DNA of 64,000 bases from Streptomyces dioscori (GTDB lineage Bacteria; Actinomycetota; Actinomycetes; Streptomycetales; Streptomycetaceae): contig NZ_KZ679059.1 of assembly GCF_003024195.1 (NCBI RefSeq), positions 80,645-144,644 of the forward strand, written 5' to 3'. The notes beneath the pieces were generated by a model. It did not search any database and was not told the DNA's origin. It was given only the letters and a program-made list of their open reading frames with translations. Positions 7,944 through 16,027 of the stretch are shown one piece after another (positions within the stretch are counted from its first letter, which is position 1; each line of letters starts with the position of its first letter). The position numbers and the translations under genes were made by a program.

Positions 7944-8627
7944 ATGCGTACCGTGACTGCCGTGGCCCATCGCGGCGACCCCTACCGCGTCCGTGAGAAC
8001 ACGCTCGACTCCCTGCGTTCCGCGCTCCGACGGGGCGCGGACGCTGTCGAGATCGACGTCCGCCCGACCCGCGACGGCGTGCCCGTCCTGCTCCACGACG
8101 ACACGCTGAAGCGGCTGTGGGAACAGGACCGGCCGCTGCGCTCGCTCTCCGCCGACGAGGTACGGGGCCTGACCTCGGGCGGGATTCCCACGCTGGAGGA
8201 AGCCCTCAAGGCGACGGACGAGGGCCGGCTCATGATCGACCTGCCCGGTCCGGTGGACGGCCGCGCCGTCCACCGGATCATCGGTGCCGTCCGGGACTTC
8301 GGCGCCGAGGAGCGCGTGTACTTCTGCGCGGGGGCCGCCGCCATGCTCGCCGTCCGCGCGGCCGACCCCGCCGCCGAGATCGCCCTCACCTGGACGAGCC
8401 TCGCCCCGCCGCGGCCCGCGCTGCTGGACGCCGTACGGCCCCGGTGGCTCAACTACCGCTTCGGGCTGGTGGACCGCGACCTCGTCGACCGGGTCCACAA
8501 GGACGGGTACCTGGTCTCGGTGTGGACGCCCGACACCCGGCGGTCCATGCGCCGGCTCCTCGCCGCGGGCGTCGACTCGATCACGACGAACCGCGTCGAC
8601 ACACTCCGCTCCCTGAGCCCCGCCTGA
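7944..8627 (+). CDS. Glycerophosphodiester phosphodiesterase
   Basis: A 227-residue TIM-barrel GDPD family enzyme that hydrolyses deacylated phospholipids to glycerol-3-phosphate and an alcohol. The signature lies at the start: HRGDPYRVRENT (9-20), with catalytic His9 and the acidic pair in EIDVRPTRDGVPVLLHDDTLKR (His about 52). The C-terminal SVWTPD and SITTNRVD motifs are typical. There is no signal peptide, so it is probably cytosolic. The gap to the deaminase gene is 25 bp; there is no clear ribosome site, and a CACAAT sequence just upstream could be a -10 for leaderless expression. A hairpin terminator follows. Confidence 0.88.
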   Translation: MRTVTAVAHRGDPYRVRENTLDSLRSALRRGADAVEIDVRPTRDGVPVLLHDDTLKRLWEQDRPLRSLSADEVRGLTSGGIPTLEEALKATDEGRLMIDLPGPVDGRAVHRIIGAVRDFGAEERVYFCAGAAAMLAVRAADPAAEIALTWTSLAPPRPALLDAVRPRWLNYRFGLVDRDLVDRVHKDGYLVSVWTPDTRRSMRRLLAAGVDSITTNRVDTLRSLSPA

Positions 8628-8642
8628 GCGTGCCTCTGCGGG

Positions 8643-8671
8643 ATCTCCCTGAGCGGGACCCTCAGGGAAAT
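8643..8671 (+). terminator. Hairpin terminator after the GDPD gene
   Basis: TCCCTGAG (8646-8653) pairs with CTCAGGGA (8661-8668), and GAT/ATC can extend the stem around single-base bulges. It lies 15 bp after the stop. There is no T-run, as usual in Streptomyces. Confidence 0.7.
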
Positions 8672-8802
8672 CCCTGACAACGCCCTTGCCTCGTAAGGGA
8701 GTTGCTCGGGGTTCGGCCAGGGTCGCCGCCCTCCCGGAGGAGGATCCACGGGACGGCGTACACCCGGAGGATGAAGGTCACCGATCACCCGGGAGTCAGC
8801 CG

Positions 8803-9993
8803 ATGCATCCGCGTGCCAGCACCCGTACACATCCACATACACGGACCCGTACCCGTACCGCCTGTGCCGCCCTCTTGGTTCTGGGTCTGACCGCGGGCCC
8901 CGTGGCCGGGACCGCCCTCGCCGCTCCCACACTCACGGCCTCCGTAGTGCGTGGGGCCGTGGATCCGACCACCGGCCGGGCGCTGCGCGCCGCGCTCCAG
9001 GGGCTCCCGGACGACGACGCGACAGCCGCGCTCGTACGGGTGTCGGGCACGGACGGTGTCTGGCGGGGCAGCGCCGGGGTGCACGATCTGCCGAGTGGGC
9101 GAAAGGCGCTGGCGGACGGGCGTTTCCGGGCCGGTTCCACGACCAAGGTCGTCACCGCGGCCGTCGTGCTCCAGCTCGTCGCCGAGGGCCGGGTGGACCT
9201 GGACGGGCACGTCCAGACCTACCTCCCCGGCCTGCTCTCGAAGGCCTTCGAGCCCATCACCGTACGGCAGTTGCTCACCTTCACCAGCGGGCTGAAGCCG
9301 GGCGCGACTCTCGGGGACGTGGACGGCGAGGGGTACGAGAGGCGGTACGAGACGCTGACGCCCGAGAAGGTGGTCGCCGCCTCGGTCGCCCAGGGCCCCG
9401 CCTTCCGCCCCGGCGAGCGGCAGAACTACAGCAACATCGACTACACCGTGCTCGGCCTCCTCATAGAGAAGGTCACCGGCGACTCGTACGAGCACCAGGC
9501 GGCGGTACGGGTCCTGCGGCCGGCCAAGATGCGGCACACGTCCTTCCCCGGTGGCCCCGACCCGCGTATCCACGGACCGCACAACCGCGGCTACCAGCAA
9601 CTGGCGGACGGCAGGCTGGTGGACGCCACCGAGTGGAACATGTCGGACCGGTGGGCCGCGGGCGACATGATCTCCACGACGGCCGACCTGGAGCGGCTCC
9701 TGCAGGCGCTGTTCCGAGGCCGGCTGGTCCCCCAACCCCTCCTGGACAAGGAGATGTTCACCCTGCCCGACGTGCCGGGCGCCACCATGAGCGCCGGTCT
9801 CCAGAGGTACGACCTGGGCAACGGCAAGATCCTCTGGCTGAAGTCGGGAGCGCGCCCCGGGTACAGCACGCTCGTCGCGGCCACCCGCGATCTGTCCCGC
9901 ACACTCGTGTACTCGGTCAACGCGACGGACGCGAAGTCGGAGGACATGAACCCGGTGTCCGAGCGGATCGTACGGGCTGCCTTCGAGGAGTGA
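8803..9993 (+). CDS. Secreted serine hydrolase, beta-lactamase / D,D-peptidase family
   Basis: A 396-residue exported protein. The signal peptide has an Arg/Thr/His-rich n-region (RTHPHTRTRTRTA), a hydrophobic core to about residue 38 and an ALAAP cleavage region. The catalytic domain carries SxxK as Ser112-TT-Lys115, YSN (209-211) and KSG (in WLKSGARPGYS), the three motifs of class C/R61-type serine hydrolases. It may be a D-alanyl-D-alanine carboxypeptidase, esterase or EstB-like enzyme; sequence alone does not decide. ATG 8803 follows GGGAG with 7-nt spacing; the open frame extends upstream but without a ribosome site. It converges with the PadR gene, leaving 6 bp between. Confidence 0.85.
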   Translation: MHPRASTRTHPHTRTRTRTACAALLVLGLTAGPVAGTALAAPTLTASVVRGAVDPTTGRALRAALQGLPDDDATAALVRVSGTDGVWRGSAGVHDLPSGRKALADGRFRAGSTTKVVTAAVVLQLVAEGRVDLDGHVQTYLPGLLSKAFEPITVRQLLTFTSGLKPGATLGDVDGEGYERRYETLTPEKVVAASVAQGPAFRPGERQNYSNIDYTVLGLLIEKVTGDSYEHQAAVRVLRPAKMRHTSFPGGPDPRIHGPHNRGYQQLADGRLVDATEWNMSDRWAAGDMISTTADLERLLQALFRGRLVPQPLLDKEMFTLPDVPGATMSAGLQRYDLGNGKILWLKSGARPGYSTLVAATRDLSRTLVYSVNATDAKSEDMNPVSERIVRAAFEE

Positions 9994-9999
9994 GGGCGC

Positions 10000-10668
10000 C
10001 TAGGGGGTGCCCGGATCGTCCGCGGGCGCGGGCGCGGGCTCGGGGGCGGGGGCGGGCGCGGGCTCAGGGGCGGGCGCGGGCTCGGGGGTCGTGTCGCCGA
10101 GTGCCGCGACGCGCTGTGCGAGGCGCTTCAGGACGGTCTCGCCCCACTGGAGGTTCCCGCGCTCCAGGGCGATGCCGCCCTGGAGGGTGAGGTAGGGGCC
10201 GATGCGGTCGGCGGACGCGAGGTGTTCGTCCTCGGTGCGGCCGGCCAGCATGCGTTCCCGCATCCGCAGATAGCGGGCGAGTTTGGCGGCGGACCGCTCC
10301 ACCCGCTCGGCGACCGCGGTCCGTACGGCCTCGATGTCGTCGGTGTCACCGATGTCGACGCACTGCACCTTGACCATCAGCTCGTCCCTGATGGCCAGGG
10401 GCTTCGCGGGACCCTCGGTGACGAACGCACGCAGCACCCGGCGTCCGGACTCGGTCAGCGAGAAGAGCCGTTTGTTGGGCCGGCGCTCCTGCTGGACGAC
10501 GCGGGCGGAGACCAGCCCCTCGCCCTCCATGCGCTCCAGCTCGCGGTAGAGCTGCTGGGGGGTGGCCATCCAGAAGTTGGCGACCGAGGCCTCGAAGCCC
10601 TTCGCGAGGTCGTACCCGGACGCCTCACCCTCCAGAAGCGCGGCCATCACCGCATTGCGCAACGCCAT
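10000..10668 (-). CDS. PadR family transcriptional regulator
   Basis: The 222-residue protein has an N-terminal PadR winged helix (about 1-85: ALLEGEASGYDLAKGFE, QQLYRELERMEGEGLV, KRLFSLTESGRRVL) and the C-terminal Vir-like helical dimerisation domain (about 95-195). An unusual 25-residue Glu-Pro-Ala repeat tail (EPAPAPEPAPAPAPEP) ends the protein. Its ligand is unknown. It lies between a serine hydrolase (convergent) and an SGNH hydrolase (upstream, same strand), either of which could be a target. A 10-bp direct repeat upstream (10708-10739) is a candidate autoregulatory site. Confidence 0.88.
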   Translation of the reverse strand: MALRNAVMAALLEGEASGYDLAKGFEASVANFWMATPQQLYRELERMEGEGLVSARVVQQERRPNKRLFSLTESGRRVLRAFVTEGPAKPLAIRDELMVKVQCVDIGDTDDIEAVRTAVAERVERSAAKLARYLRMRERMLAGRTEDEHLASADRIGPYLTLQGGIALERGNLQWGETVLKRLAQRVAALGDTTPEPAPAPEPAPAPAPEPAPAPADDPGTP

Positions 10669-10707
10669 GAGCTCAAGCTAGCACCGCCGTGATCAGGCGT
10701 TGCTCAG

Positions 10708-10739
10708 TCGTTGATCACTCACTGACCACTCGTTGATCA
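10708..10739. promoter_or_regulatory. Direct repeat TCGTTGATCA, candidate PadR operator
   Basis: TCGTTGATCA occurs at 10708-10717 and 10730-10739, 22 bp apart (two helical turns), with another GTGATCAG at 10689-10696. The array lies 40-70 bp upstream of the padR start and overlaps the 3' end of the SGNH gene. It differs from the classical ATGT-N8-ACAT PadR site, so the assignment is tentative. Confidence 0.35.
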
Positions 10740-11551
10740 GTCAAGGACGCGGCTGCGAGGCGGACCGGCGGCAGCAGTTCCGGCCGCTTGGCCCGACGGC
10801 CGTCGCCCGACGAACGGCCCCGGACCCGGCGCAGGAGCCAGGGCCCCAGGAAGCCGCCGACCCAGCGCAGTTCCGTCCCGACGGCCCGCAGCCGCGTGGC
10901 TCGCGTGGGCACCGGCGCACCGGGCGGCAGGGGCAGCGTCCAGGCCTCGTCGCTGTCCGGCAGGCCGAAGGCGTGCGCGACCGCGGCGGCGATCCGGGCA
11001 TGGCCGAGCGGGCTCGCGTGCAGCCGGTCCGGGCTCCACAGCCGGGGGTCCGTCACCACCTCGTGGGCGGACATGTCCGCGATGACCACTCCATGGCGTC
11101 CGGCCGCCTCCCGGATACGGGAGTTCAGGGCGAGGACCCGGCGGCCGAGCGGCCGGGCCAGCGGGCTGATCCGGCCGACATCGGGAAAGGTGACCGTGGC
11201 GACGCGGGCTCCCTGGCCGGTCAGCGCGGCGAACATCGCCTCCAGGTGGGCGCCCACCTCGTCCGCGTCGAAGCGGGGACGCAGCAGGTCGTTCATGCCG
11301 GCGACCACGGTGGCCACGTCGGGCCGCAGCGCGAGGGCCGGCGGGAGCTGCTCGGCGCGCACCTGCCCGGCGAGGCGCCCGCGGACGGCGAGATTGGCGT
11401 ACAGGACGTCCGGGGACCCCTTCGCCAGCTCCTCCGCGAACCGGTCGGCGCATCCGCGCAGCCCCGTCACGTCGTCACCGTCGCCGAGCCCCTCGGTCTG
11501 GCTGTCGCCCAGAGCGACGTACCGCAGATATCCGCTTCCGCTGTCGGACAC
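10715..11551 (-). CDS. SGNH/GDSL-family hydrolase
   Basis: A 278-residue esterase/lipase-like hydrolase. Catalytic blocks are block I GDSQTEG (about 15-21, Ser17; Gln replaces the usual Leu), block III GMNDLL (Asn about 86), and block V DRLH (Asp and His about 172-175). There is no signal peptide. The last 50 residues are basic and may contact membrane (GGFLGPWLLRRVRGR). Substrate is unknown. It lies upstream of padR on the same strand with only 46 bp between, and its 3' end overlaps the candidate PadR repeat. The A+T-rich stretch at 11578-11620 is its likely promoter region. Confidence 0.85.
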   Translation of the reverse strand: MSDSGSGYLRYVALGDSQTEGLGDGDDVTGLRGCADRFAEELAKGSPDVLYANLAVRGRLAGQVRAEQLPPALALRPDVATVVAGMNDLLRPRFDADEVGAHLEAMFAALTGQGARVATVTFPDVGRISPLARPLGRRVLALNSRIREAAGRHGVVIADMSAHEVVTDPRLWSPDRLHASPLGHARIAAAVAHAFGLPDSDEAWTLPLPPGAPVPTRATRLRAVGTELRWVGGFLGPWLLRRVRGRSSGDGRRAKRPELLPPVRLAAASLTDQRVVSE

Positions 11552-11653
11552 GGGGTGTCCCCTTTCGCCGGACCCACTCAGTACCCCACTAATACCTTAT
11601 TCACTTTATTGGCTATGACAAGGGGCGGCCGGCGCCGGAGTCACGGAGCCCGG

Positions 11654-12816
11654 CTACAGGCCGGCGATGGCGTTCCAGCGCTTCGCGAACTCCGTACGCT
11701 CCTTCGCCGTGATGTCGCGGGCGATCGCGAGCCGCTTGCGCATGGCGCTGCCGGGGAAGATCAGCGGGTCCTCGGCGAGGGCCGCGGTCTCCTCGTCCTT
11801 GGCGGAGGCCAGGATGTCCTGGGCGGCCGGGACGGGGCAGACGTAGTTGACCCAGGCGGCAAGTTCCGCGGCCACGGCGGGCTCGTAGTAGTGGTCGACC
11901 AGTTCCTCCGCGTTCGCCTTGTGGCGGGCGAGGTTCGGGATCATCAGGGACTGGACCAGAGCTCGGCACCCTCCTCCGGCACGACGAACTCGATGTCGGG
12001 ATCGTCGGCCTGGAGCTGGATCACGTCACCGCTGTACGCCTGGCAGGCCAGCACGTCGCCGCTCGACAGGTCCTTGATGTAGTCGTTGCCCGTGAAACGG
12101 CGGATGTGGTCCGCGCGGACGAGTTCGTCGACCCGGTCGCACATCGTGTGGAAGTCGTCCGCGGTCCACCGGGTGATGTCGACACCGTCGCCCTGCATGA
12201 GCAGCGCGAACGCCTCGTCGAGCCCCGAAAGGAGCGTGACCCGGCCCTTGAGGTCGCCGGCCCACAGATCCGACACGTGCCGGATCTCCCGGCCCAGCCT
12301 GCGGCGGTTGTACGCGACACCGGTGACCCCCGACTGCCACGGCACGGTGGAGCGGCGCCCCGGGTCGAAGGCGGGGGAACGCAGTTGCGGGTCCAGGTAC
12401 CTGGTGACGTTCGGCTGCCGGGAGCGGTCCATCTCCTGGACCCAGCCGAGGCGGACGAACCGGGCGCACATCCAGTCGCTGATGACGATCAGGTCCCGGC
12501 CGGTCTCCTGGTGGTTCATCAGGGACGGGCTGACCTTGCCGAAGAACTCGTCGTTGTCGTTGATCTCCTCGGTGTACGTGACCGCGATCCCGGTCCGCTC
12601 CTCGAAGGCGTCCAGGGTCGGGCGACGCGACTCGTCCTCGTCGTCCGTGTCGATGTACAGCGGCCAGTTCGCCCAGGTAAGACGCTTCTCCGTGGCCGAC
12701 ATATCGCTTCTTCGCCGGTCCTTCGGGGCGACGTACGCGGCCGGTACGCCGCAGCCGGCGGCGAGCGTCGCGGCTGCGCCCGTGCCGAGGGTGCGCAGCA
12801 GGGTGCGGCGGTCCAT
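11654..12816 (-). pseudogene. Second PotD-like polyamine-binding Tat lipoprotein, frameshifted
   Basis: Two frames together encode one PotD-like protein similar to that at 1710-2954. The first (11944-12816, 290 residues) has a Tat signal (MDRRTLLRTLG), lipobox LAAGC and the N-terminal three quarters, ending ELWSSP-stop. The second (11654-11944, 96 residues) resumes at MIPNLARHKANAEELVDHYYE, matching LLVPNKARHQSNAERLIDYYYE of the intact copy. One base appears missing near 11950. The junction reads TGATG (11942-11946), so translational restart could still make both parts. It is an orphan, without permease or ATPase. Possible explanations are a pseudogene, a sequencing error or a genuinely split protein. 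The start is uncertain: ATG 12816 lacks a clear ribosome site, and GTG 12855 is an alternative. Confidence 0.8.
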
Positions 12817-12939
12817 GAGGGTTTTCGGGGTCGGGTGGCTCCGGTTCGCTGGCACGTCCGCAGCTTGGCGGGTGCGGTGGCGGGTGGGCAATGGACGTTG
12901 CGTCCAGCGGTCCGGCGACGGCACGACAGGGTGTCGCCC

Positions 12940-13147
12940 CGCCGCCCCTACCCGTTCCCGTCCACGCATGGGGGGCTACGCCCCGTCGCCCCCCTTTGTC
13001 CTCAAACGCCGGACGGGCTGGAGGTGTCCGCCGGACGGCCTGCAGGTATCCGCCGGTCCGGGGACATCTCAGCCCGTCCGGCGTTTGAGGACCGGGGGTT
13101 CGGGGGCAGCGCCCCCGAGTCGTGGACGGGAACGGGTAGGGGCGGCG
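12940..13147. repeat. Nested inverted-repeat element, family B
   Basis: A 208-bp element has 27-bp perfect terminal inverted repeats (12940-12966 and 13121-13147) and an internal 20-bp perfect inverted repeat (13001-13020 and 13070-13089, core CTCAAACGCCGGACGGGCTG). A closely similar element is at 62551-62758, and a disrupted one at 51987-52186. Its right half is read as the C-terminal tail of the histidine kinase, whose stop codon (13002-13004) lies in the internal repeat. Confidence 0.85.
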
Positions 13148-14456
13148 GGGGCGGAAACATCACCTCCACCCACAACCCCCCTTCCCCCCGCGCCCGCGCC
13201 TCCACCACACCCCCGTGCGCCCCCACGATCGCCGCCACGATCGACAACCCCAGCCCCGCCCCCTCCCGGACCCGGGCACGGGCACGCCCCCGAACCCGTT
13301 CCACCCCCAGCCTCCGGAACGGTTCGAACAGCACCCCCACCTGATCGACCGGCACCACCGGTCCACTGTTGGCGATCCGCAAAGACGCCCGCCCGTCCAC
13401 GACCCCGGTCCAGACGGTGACCCAACCGCCCTCCCCCTCGGGCACGTTGTGCCGGACGGCGTTCTCCAGCAGATTGCTCACCAGCCGCCCGACCAGATGC
13501 GGGTCCCCGACGAGCGGCGCGGAGCCGAGCTCGGCGTCCACCCGGGGCCGAAGCCTGCCCCCGGCCCCTGTCCGAGCCCCTGCCCCAGCCCCTGCCTCCG
13601 CCCCCGCCCCCGCCCCGCCCTCAGGCAGCAACTCACCCGCCAGGACAGCGAGATCCACCGACTCCCGCGCGGGCTCGGCCCGCTGCCCCCGCGCCAGCGT
13701 GAGCAGCGCCTCGATCAGCCGCTCCTGCTCCTGCCCGGCGGCCCGCACCCGCAGGCAGGCCGCCCGCAGGGACGCGGCGTCGGCGCGCGGATCGGCCAGC
13801 GCCACGTCGATGACGGCCTGCTGAAGGGTGAGCGGGGTACGCAACTCGTGCGACGCGTTGGCCACGAACCGCCGCTGCGCCTCGAAGGCGCCCTCCAGCC
13901 GGGCAAGCAGGTCGTCGAACGTGTCGGCGAGGTCCTTGAGTTCGTCGTCGGGGCCGGACACGGCGAGACGCCGGTGCAGATCGTCCGCGGAGATCCGCCG
14001 GGCCGCGACCGCCATGTCCCGCAACGGCGCGAGAACCCGCCCCGCGACCAGCCATCCGAGGACGAGTGAGGCGATCACCATGATGCCGAGCGCGATCCCC
14101 GACTCGATGAGCAGCTGGTGGAGCTGGTCGTCACGCTGGACGGCCAGCCGCTCGCGCACATAGCTCTCGACCGCGGCCTTCCCCGCTCCCGCTCCCGGCT
14201 TCACGACGGGCCCTGAGCCCGCGTCCCCCGTGTCCGCGCCCCCCGGTGTCGGCCGCTCGCCCGACCCCGACCCCGACACGGCCAGCGACTGGTCCTCGGC
14301 CACGAGCGCGTACGTGAGCGCCAGCAGCACCGCCCCCGTCACCACGAACAGCCCGCCGTAGAGCAGCGTCAGCCGCCACCGGACGCTCTGCGGCCGCCGC
14401 CCCCTCCGCGCCCCCGGGAACGCGAACCACCCGCGCGCCGCACCCACGCCACTCAC
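13002..14456 (-). CDS. Two-component sensor histidine kinase
   Basis: The 484-residue kinase has membrane helix 1 (about 29-52), an extracytoplasmic loop of 65 residues rich in Gly/Ser, membrane helix 2 (about 118-138) and a HAMP domain. The HisKA region follows with His203 in NASHELRTPLT, then an N-box NLLENAVRH and G-box GAGLGLSIV. A Gly-Ala low-complexity insert (GGAGAGAEAGAGAGA) sits between the kinase subdomains. After the normal end (LWVEVMF), about 50 Pro-rich residues are encoded by the family B repeat. GTG 14456 overlaps the regulator stop as GTGA. Partner: the response regulator immediately upstream. The signal is unknown; the divergent secreted protein may be a target. Confidence 0.9.
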   Translation of the reverse strand: MSGVGAARGWFAFPGARRGRRPQSVRWRLTLLYGGLFVVTGAVLLALTYALVAEDQSLAVSGSGSGERPTPGGADTGDAGSGPVVKPGAGAGKAAVESYVRERLAVQRDDQLHQLLIESGIALGIMVIASLVLGWLVAGRVLAPLRDMAVAARRISADDLHRRLAVSGPDDELKDLADTFDDLLARLEGAFEAQRRFVANASHELRTPLTLQQAVIDVALADPRADAASLRAACLRVRAAGQEQERLIEALLTLARGQRAEPARESVDLAVLAGELLPEGGAGAGAEAGAGAGARTGAGGRLRPRVDAELGSAPLVGDPHLVGRLVSNLLENAVRHNVPEGEGGWVTVWTGVVDGRASLRIANSGPVVPVDQVGVLFEPFRRLGVERVRGRARARVREGAGLGLSIVAAIVGAHGGVVEARARGEGGLWVEVMFPPPPPLPVPVHDSGALPPNPRSSNAGRAEMSPDRRIPAGRPADTSSPSGV

Positions 14457-15106
14457 ACCCGGTACCCGGCCTGCGCCACCGTCTCGATCAACGATGGGTC
14501 ACCGAGCTTGCGGCGCAGCCGGCTGACCGTGACCTTGACGGTCTGGGTGAAGGGGTCGGCCGCCTCGTCCCAGCCGCGCTCCAGCAGTTCCTCCGCGGAG
14601 ACGACCGCCCCGCCGGCCGCCATCAGCAGTTCCAGGACCGCGAACTCCTTCGGGCTGAGCGGCAGGTGCCGCCCCTCGCGGGACGCCACCCGGCGGGCGG
14701 GGTCGAGCCGCAGGTCGCCGCGGACCAGAACGGGCGGCAACGCGGGCTGCGCGCGCCGCCCCAGGGCCCGTATCCGCGCGACGAGTTCGGTGAAGGCGAA
14801 GGGCTTCGGCAGATAGTCGTCGGCGCCCATGCCGAGCCCCGCGACCCGGTCGGCGACCGTGCCGGACGCGGTCAGCATCAGTACCCGCGCCCGGCTGCCC
14901 CCCTCGGCCAGGGCCCGGCAGACCCGGTCACCGTGCAGTCCGGGCAGGTCACGGTCGAGCACGACGACGTCGTATCCGTTGACCGTGGCCCGCTCAAGCG
15001 CCGCATGGCCGTCCAGTGCGAGATCGACGGCCATCCCCTCTCTGCGCAGTCCCGCCGCGACGGTCTCGGCGAGCTCTTCGTGGTCCTCGACCACCAATAC
15101 GCGCAT
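14453..15106 (-). CDS. OmpR-family response regulator
   Basis: The 217-residue regulator has a receiver domain with acidic pocket (VVEDHEE), phospho-acceptor Asp51 (VVVLDRDLPG), a conserved Thr (LTAS) and Lys (PKPF). It also has a C-terminal winged helix (LTLSPKEFAVLELL-like segment, then TVKVTVSRLRRKLGDPSLIETVAQAGYRV). Start: ATG 15106, preceded by GGAG with 6-nt spacing; ATG 15112 is too close to that site. It is coupled to the kinase by a GTGA overlap. The intergenic region 15107-15286 is shared with a divergent secreted-protein gene, its most likely regulatory target. Confidence 0.92.
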   Translation of the reverse strand: MRVLVVEDHEELAETVAAGLRREGMAVDLALDGHAALERATVNGYDVVVLDRDLPGLHGDRVCRALAEGGSRARVLMLTASGTVADRVAGLGMGADDYLPKPFAFTELVARIRALGRRAQPALPPVLVRGDLRLDPARRVASREGRHLPLSPKEFAVLELLMAAGGAVVSAEELLERGWDEAADPFTQTVKVTVSRLRRKLGDPSLIETVAQAGYRV

Positions 15107-15286
15107 CGGCATCTCCGGCTGCGTCTCCGGCTGTTGCGAACCCTGGGGCCAGCGTGCCCGCCGGGCGGTAACAGGGTGGTAAGAGCGCCCGTTCCCGTGC
15201 CGTAACCGCCCGCGCGCTGAGGTGTTCCCGACCGGGGCCGACATCCCCGGGACGGCAACGCAGCCGTGACCACCAGGGAGGACCTC

Positions 15287-15898
15287 ATGCGAAGTTCGAC
15301 GAAACGGCACCGCCGGCTGACCGCGGCCTGCGCCCTGATCAGCGCTCTCGCCCTCGGCGGGGTGTACGCAGGCCAGTCCGTGGCCGCCGGATCGCCCTCG
15401 TCCTCGTCCTCGTCCCCGGACGGTGACTCGTCGTCCGACGGCGGCTCGTCGTCCCCGGAGCCGCCGAAGGACGACGACTCGACCGACTGGGAGCGCCAGG
15501 ACAAGGCGTCCCGCGCGTACACCGAGTGCATGCGCGACAACGGTCTGGAGGACTTCGACATCGTCATTTACACGGCGGACGGGGGCCGCGGGGTGAAGGT
15601 ACGGATCGACAGGGGCGAGGGTGACGGGGCGAAGCGCCCGGACCCGACCTCGAAGGAGTTCCGCAAGGCCGCCAAGGCCTGTCAGGACATCCTCGACGAC
15701 ATCGGCGTCAAGCTCCCGGTCCCGCCCGGTGACCTGCCCGGGAGGGGCGACGGCCCGTTCCCGGCCCCCGGCGGCTGCGGCGAGATCCGGCAGCACGAGA
15801 AGGGCGGCGACGAGAAGGGGAACAGCGACCGGCGCGAGGACGGCGACGAGGACGGTGACACGGAGTCGAGCACCGAGGGGCTCGTCCTCAGCGGCTGA
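15287..15898 (+). CDS. Secreted protein of unknown function, acidic tail
   Basis: A 203-residue exported protein. It has a basic start (MRSSTKRHRR), a hydrophobic signal core (ACALISALALGGVYA) and a Ser-rich linker. A small domain with two cysteines follows, ECMRDNGLEDF and ACQDILDD, resembling the CMRxNG segments of proteins linked to Streptomyces efflux/two-component loci. The last 40 residues are highly charged (DEKGNSDRREDGDEDGD). ATG 15287 is chosen because AGGGAGGA lies 5 nt upstream; GTG 15266 is in frame but lacks such a site. It diverges from the response regulator, which may control it. No enzymatic motif is seen. Confidence 0.75.
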   Translation: MRSSTKRHRRLTAACALISALALGGVYAGQSVAAGSPSSSSSSPDGDSSSDGGSSSPEPPKDDDSTDWERQDKASRAYTECMRDNGLEDFDIVIYTADGGRGVKVRIDRGEGDGAKRPDPTSKEFRKAAKACQDILDDIGVKLPVPPGDLPGRGDGPFPAPGGCGEIRQHEKGGDEKGNSDRREDGDEDGDTESSTEGLVLSG

Positions 15899-15969
15899 TC
15901 CGCGACCCCGGAGGTCCCGGGCGGACCAACTCCCGCCCGGGGCCACGTACCGCGTGCCGCGTATCCCGT

Positions 15970-16022
15970 ACCGCCTACCGCCTACCGCCTACCGCCTGTC
16001 GCCTGTCGCCTGTCGCCTACCG
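15970..16022. repeat. Heptanucleotide tandem repeat
   Basis: About four CCGCCTA units followed by about three GTCGCCT units, period 7, fill the gap between convergent genes. Hypervariable length is likely. Confidence 0.75.
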
Positions 16023-16027
16023 AACGC

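Noticed and set aside
12817..12969. N-terminal extension of the second PotD up to 12969
   Set aside because: It begins inside a family B repeat and would bury the Tat signal 50 residues from the N-terminus.
15970..16022. Short tandem repeats as possible origin-type iterons
   Set aside because: Seven-bp slippage repeats between convergent genes, with no initiator gene or DnaA boxes.
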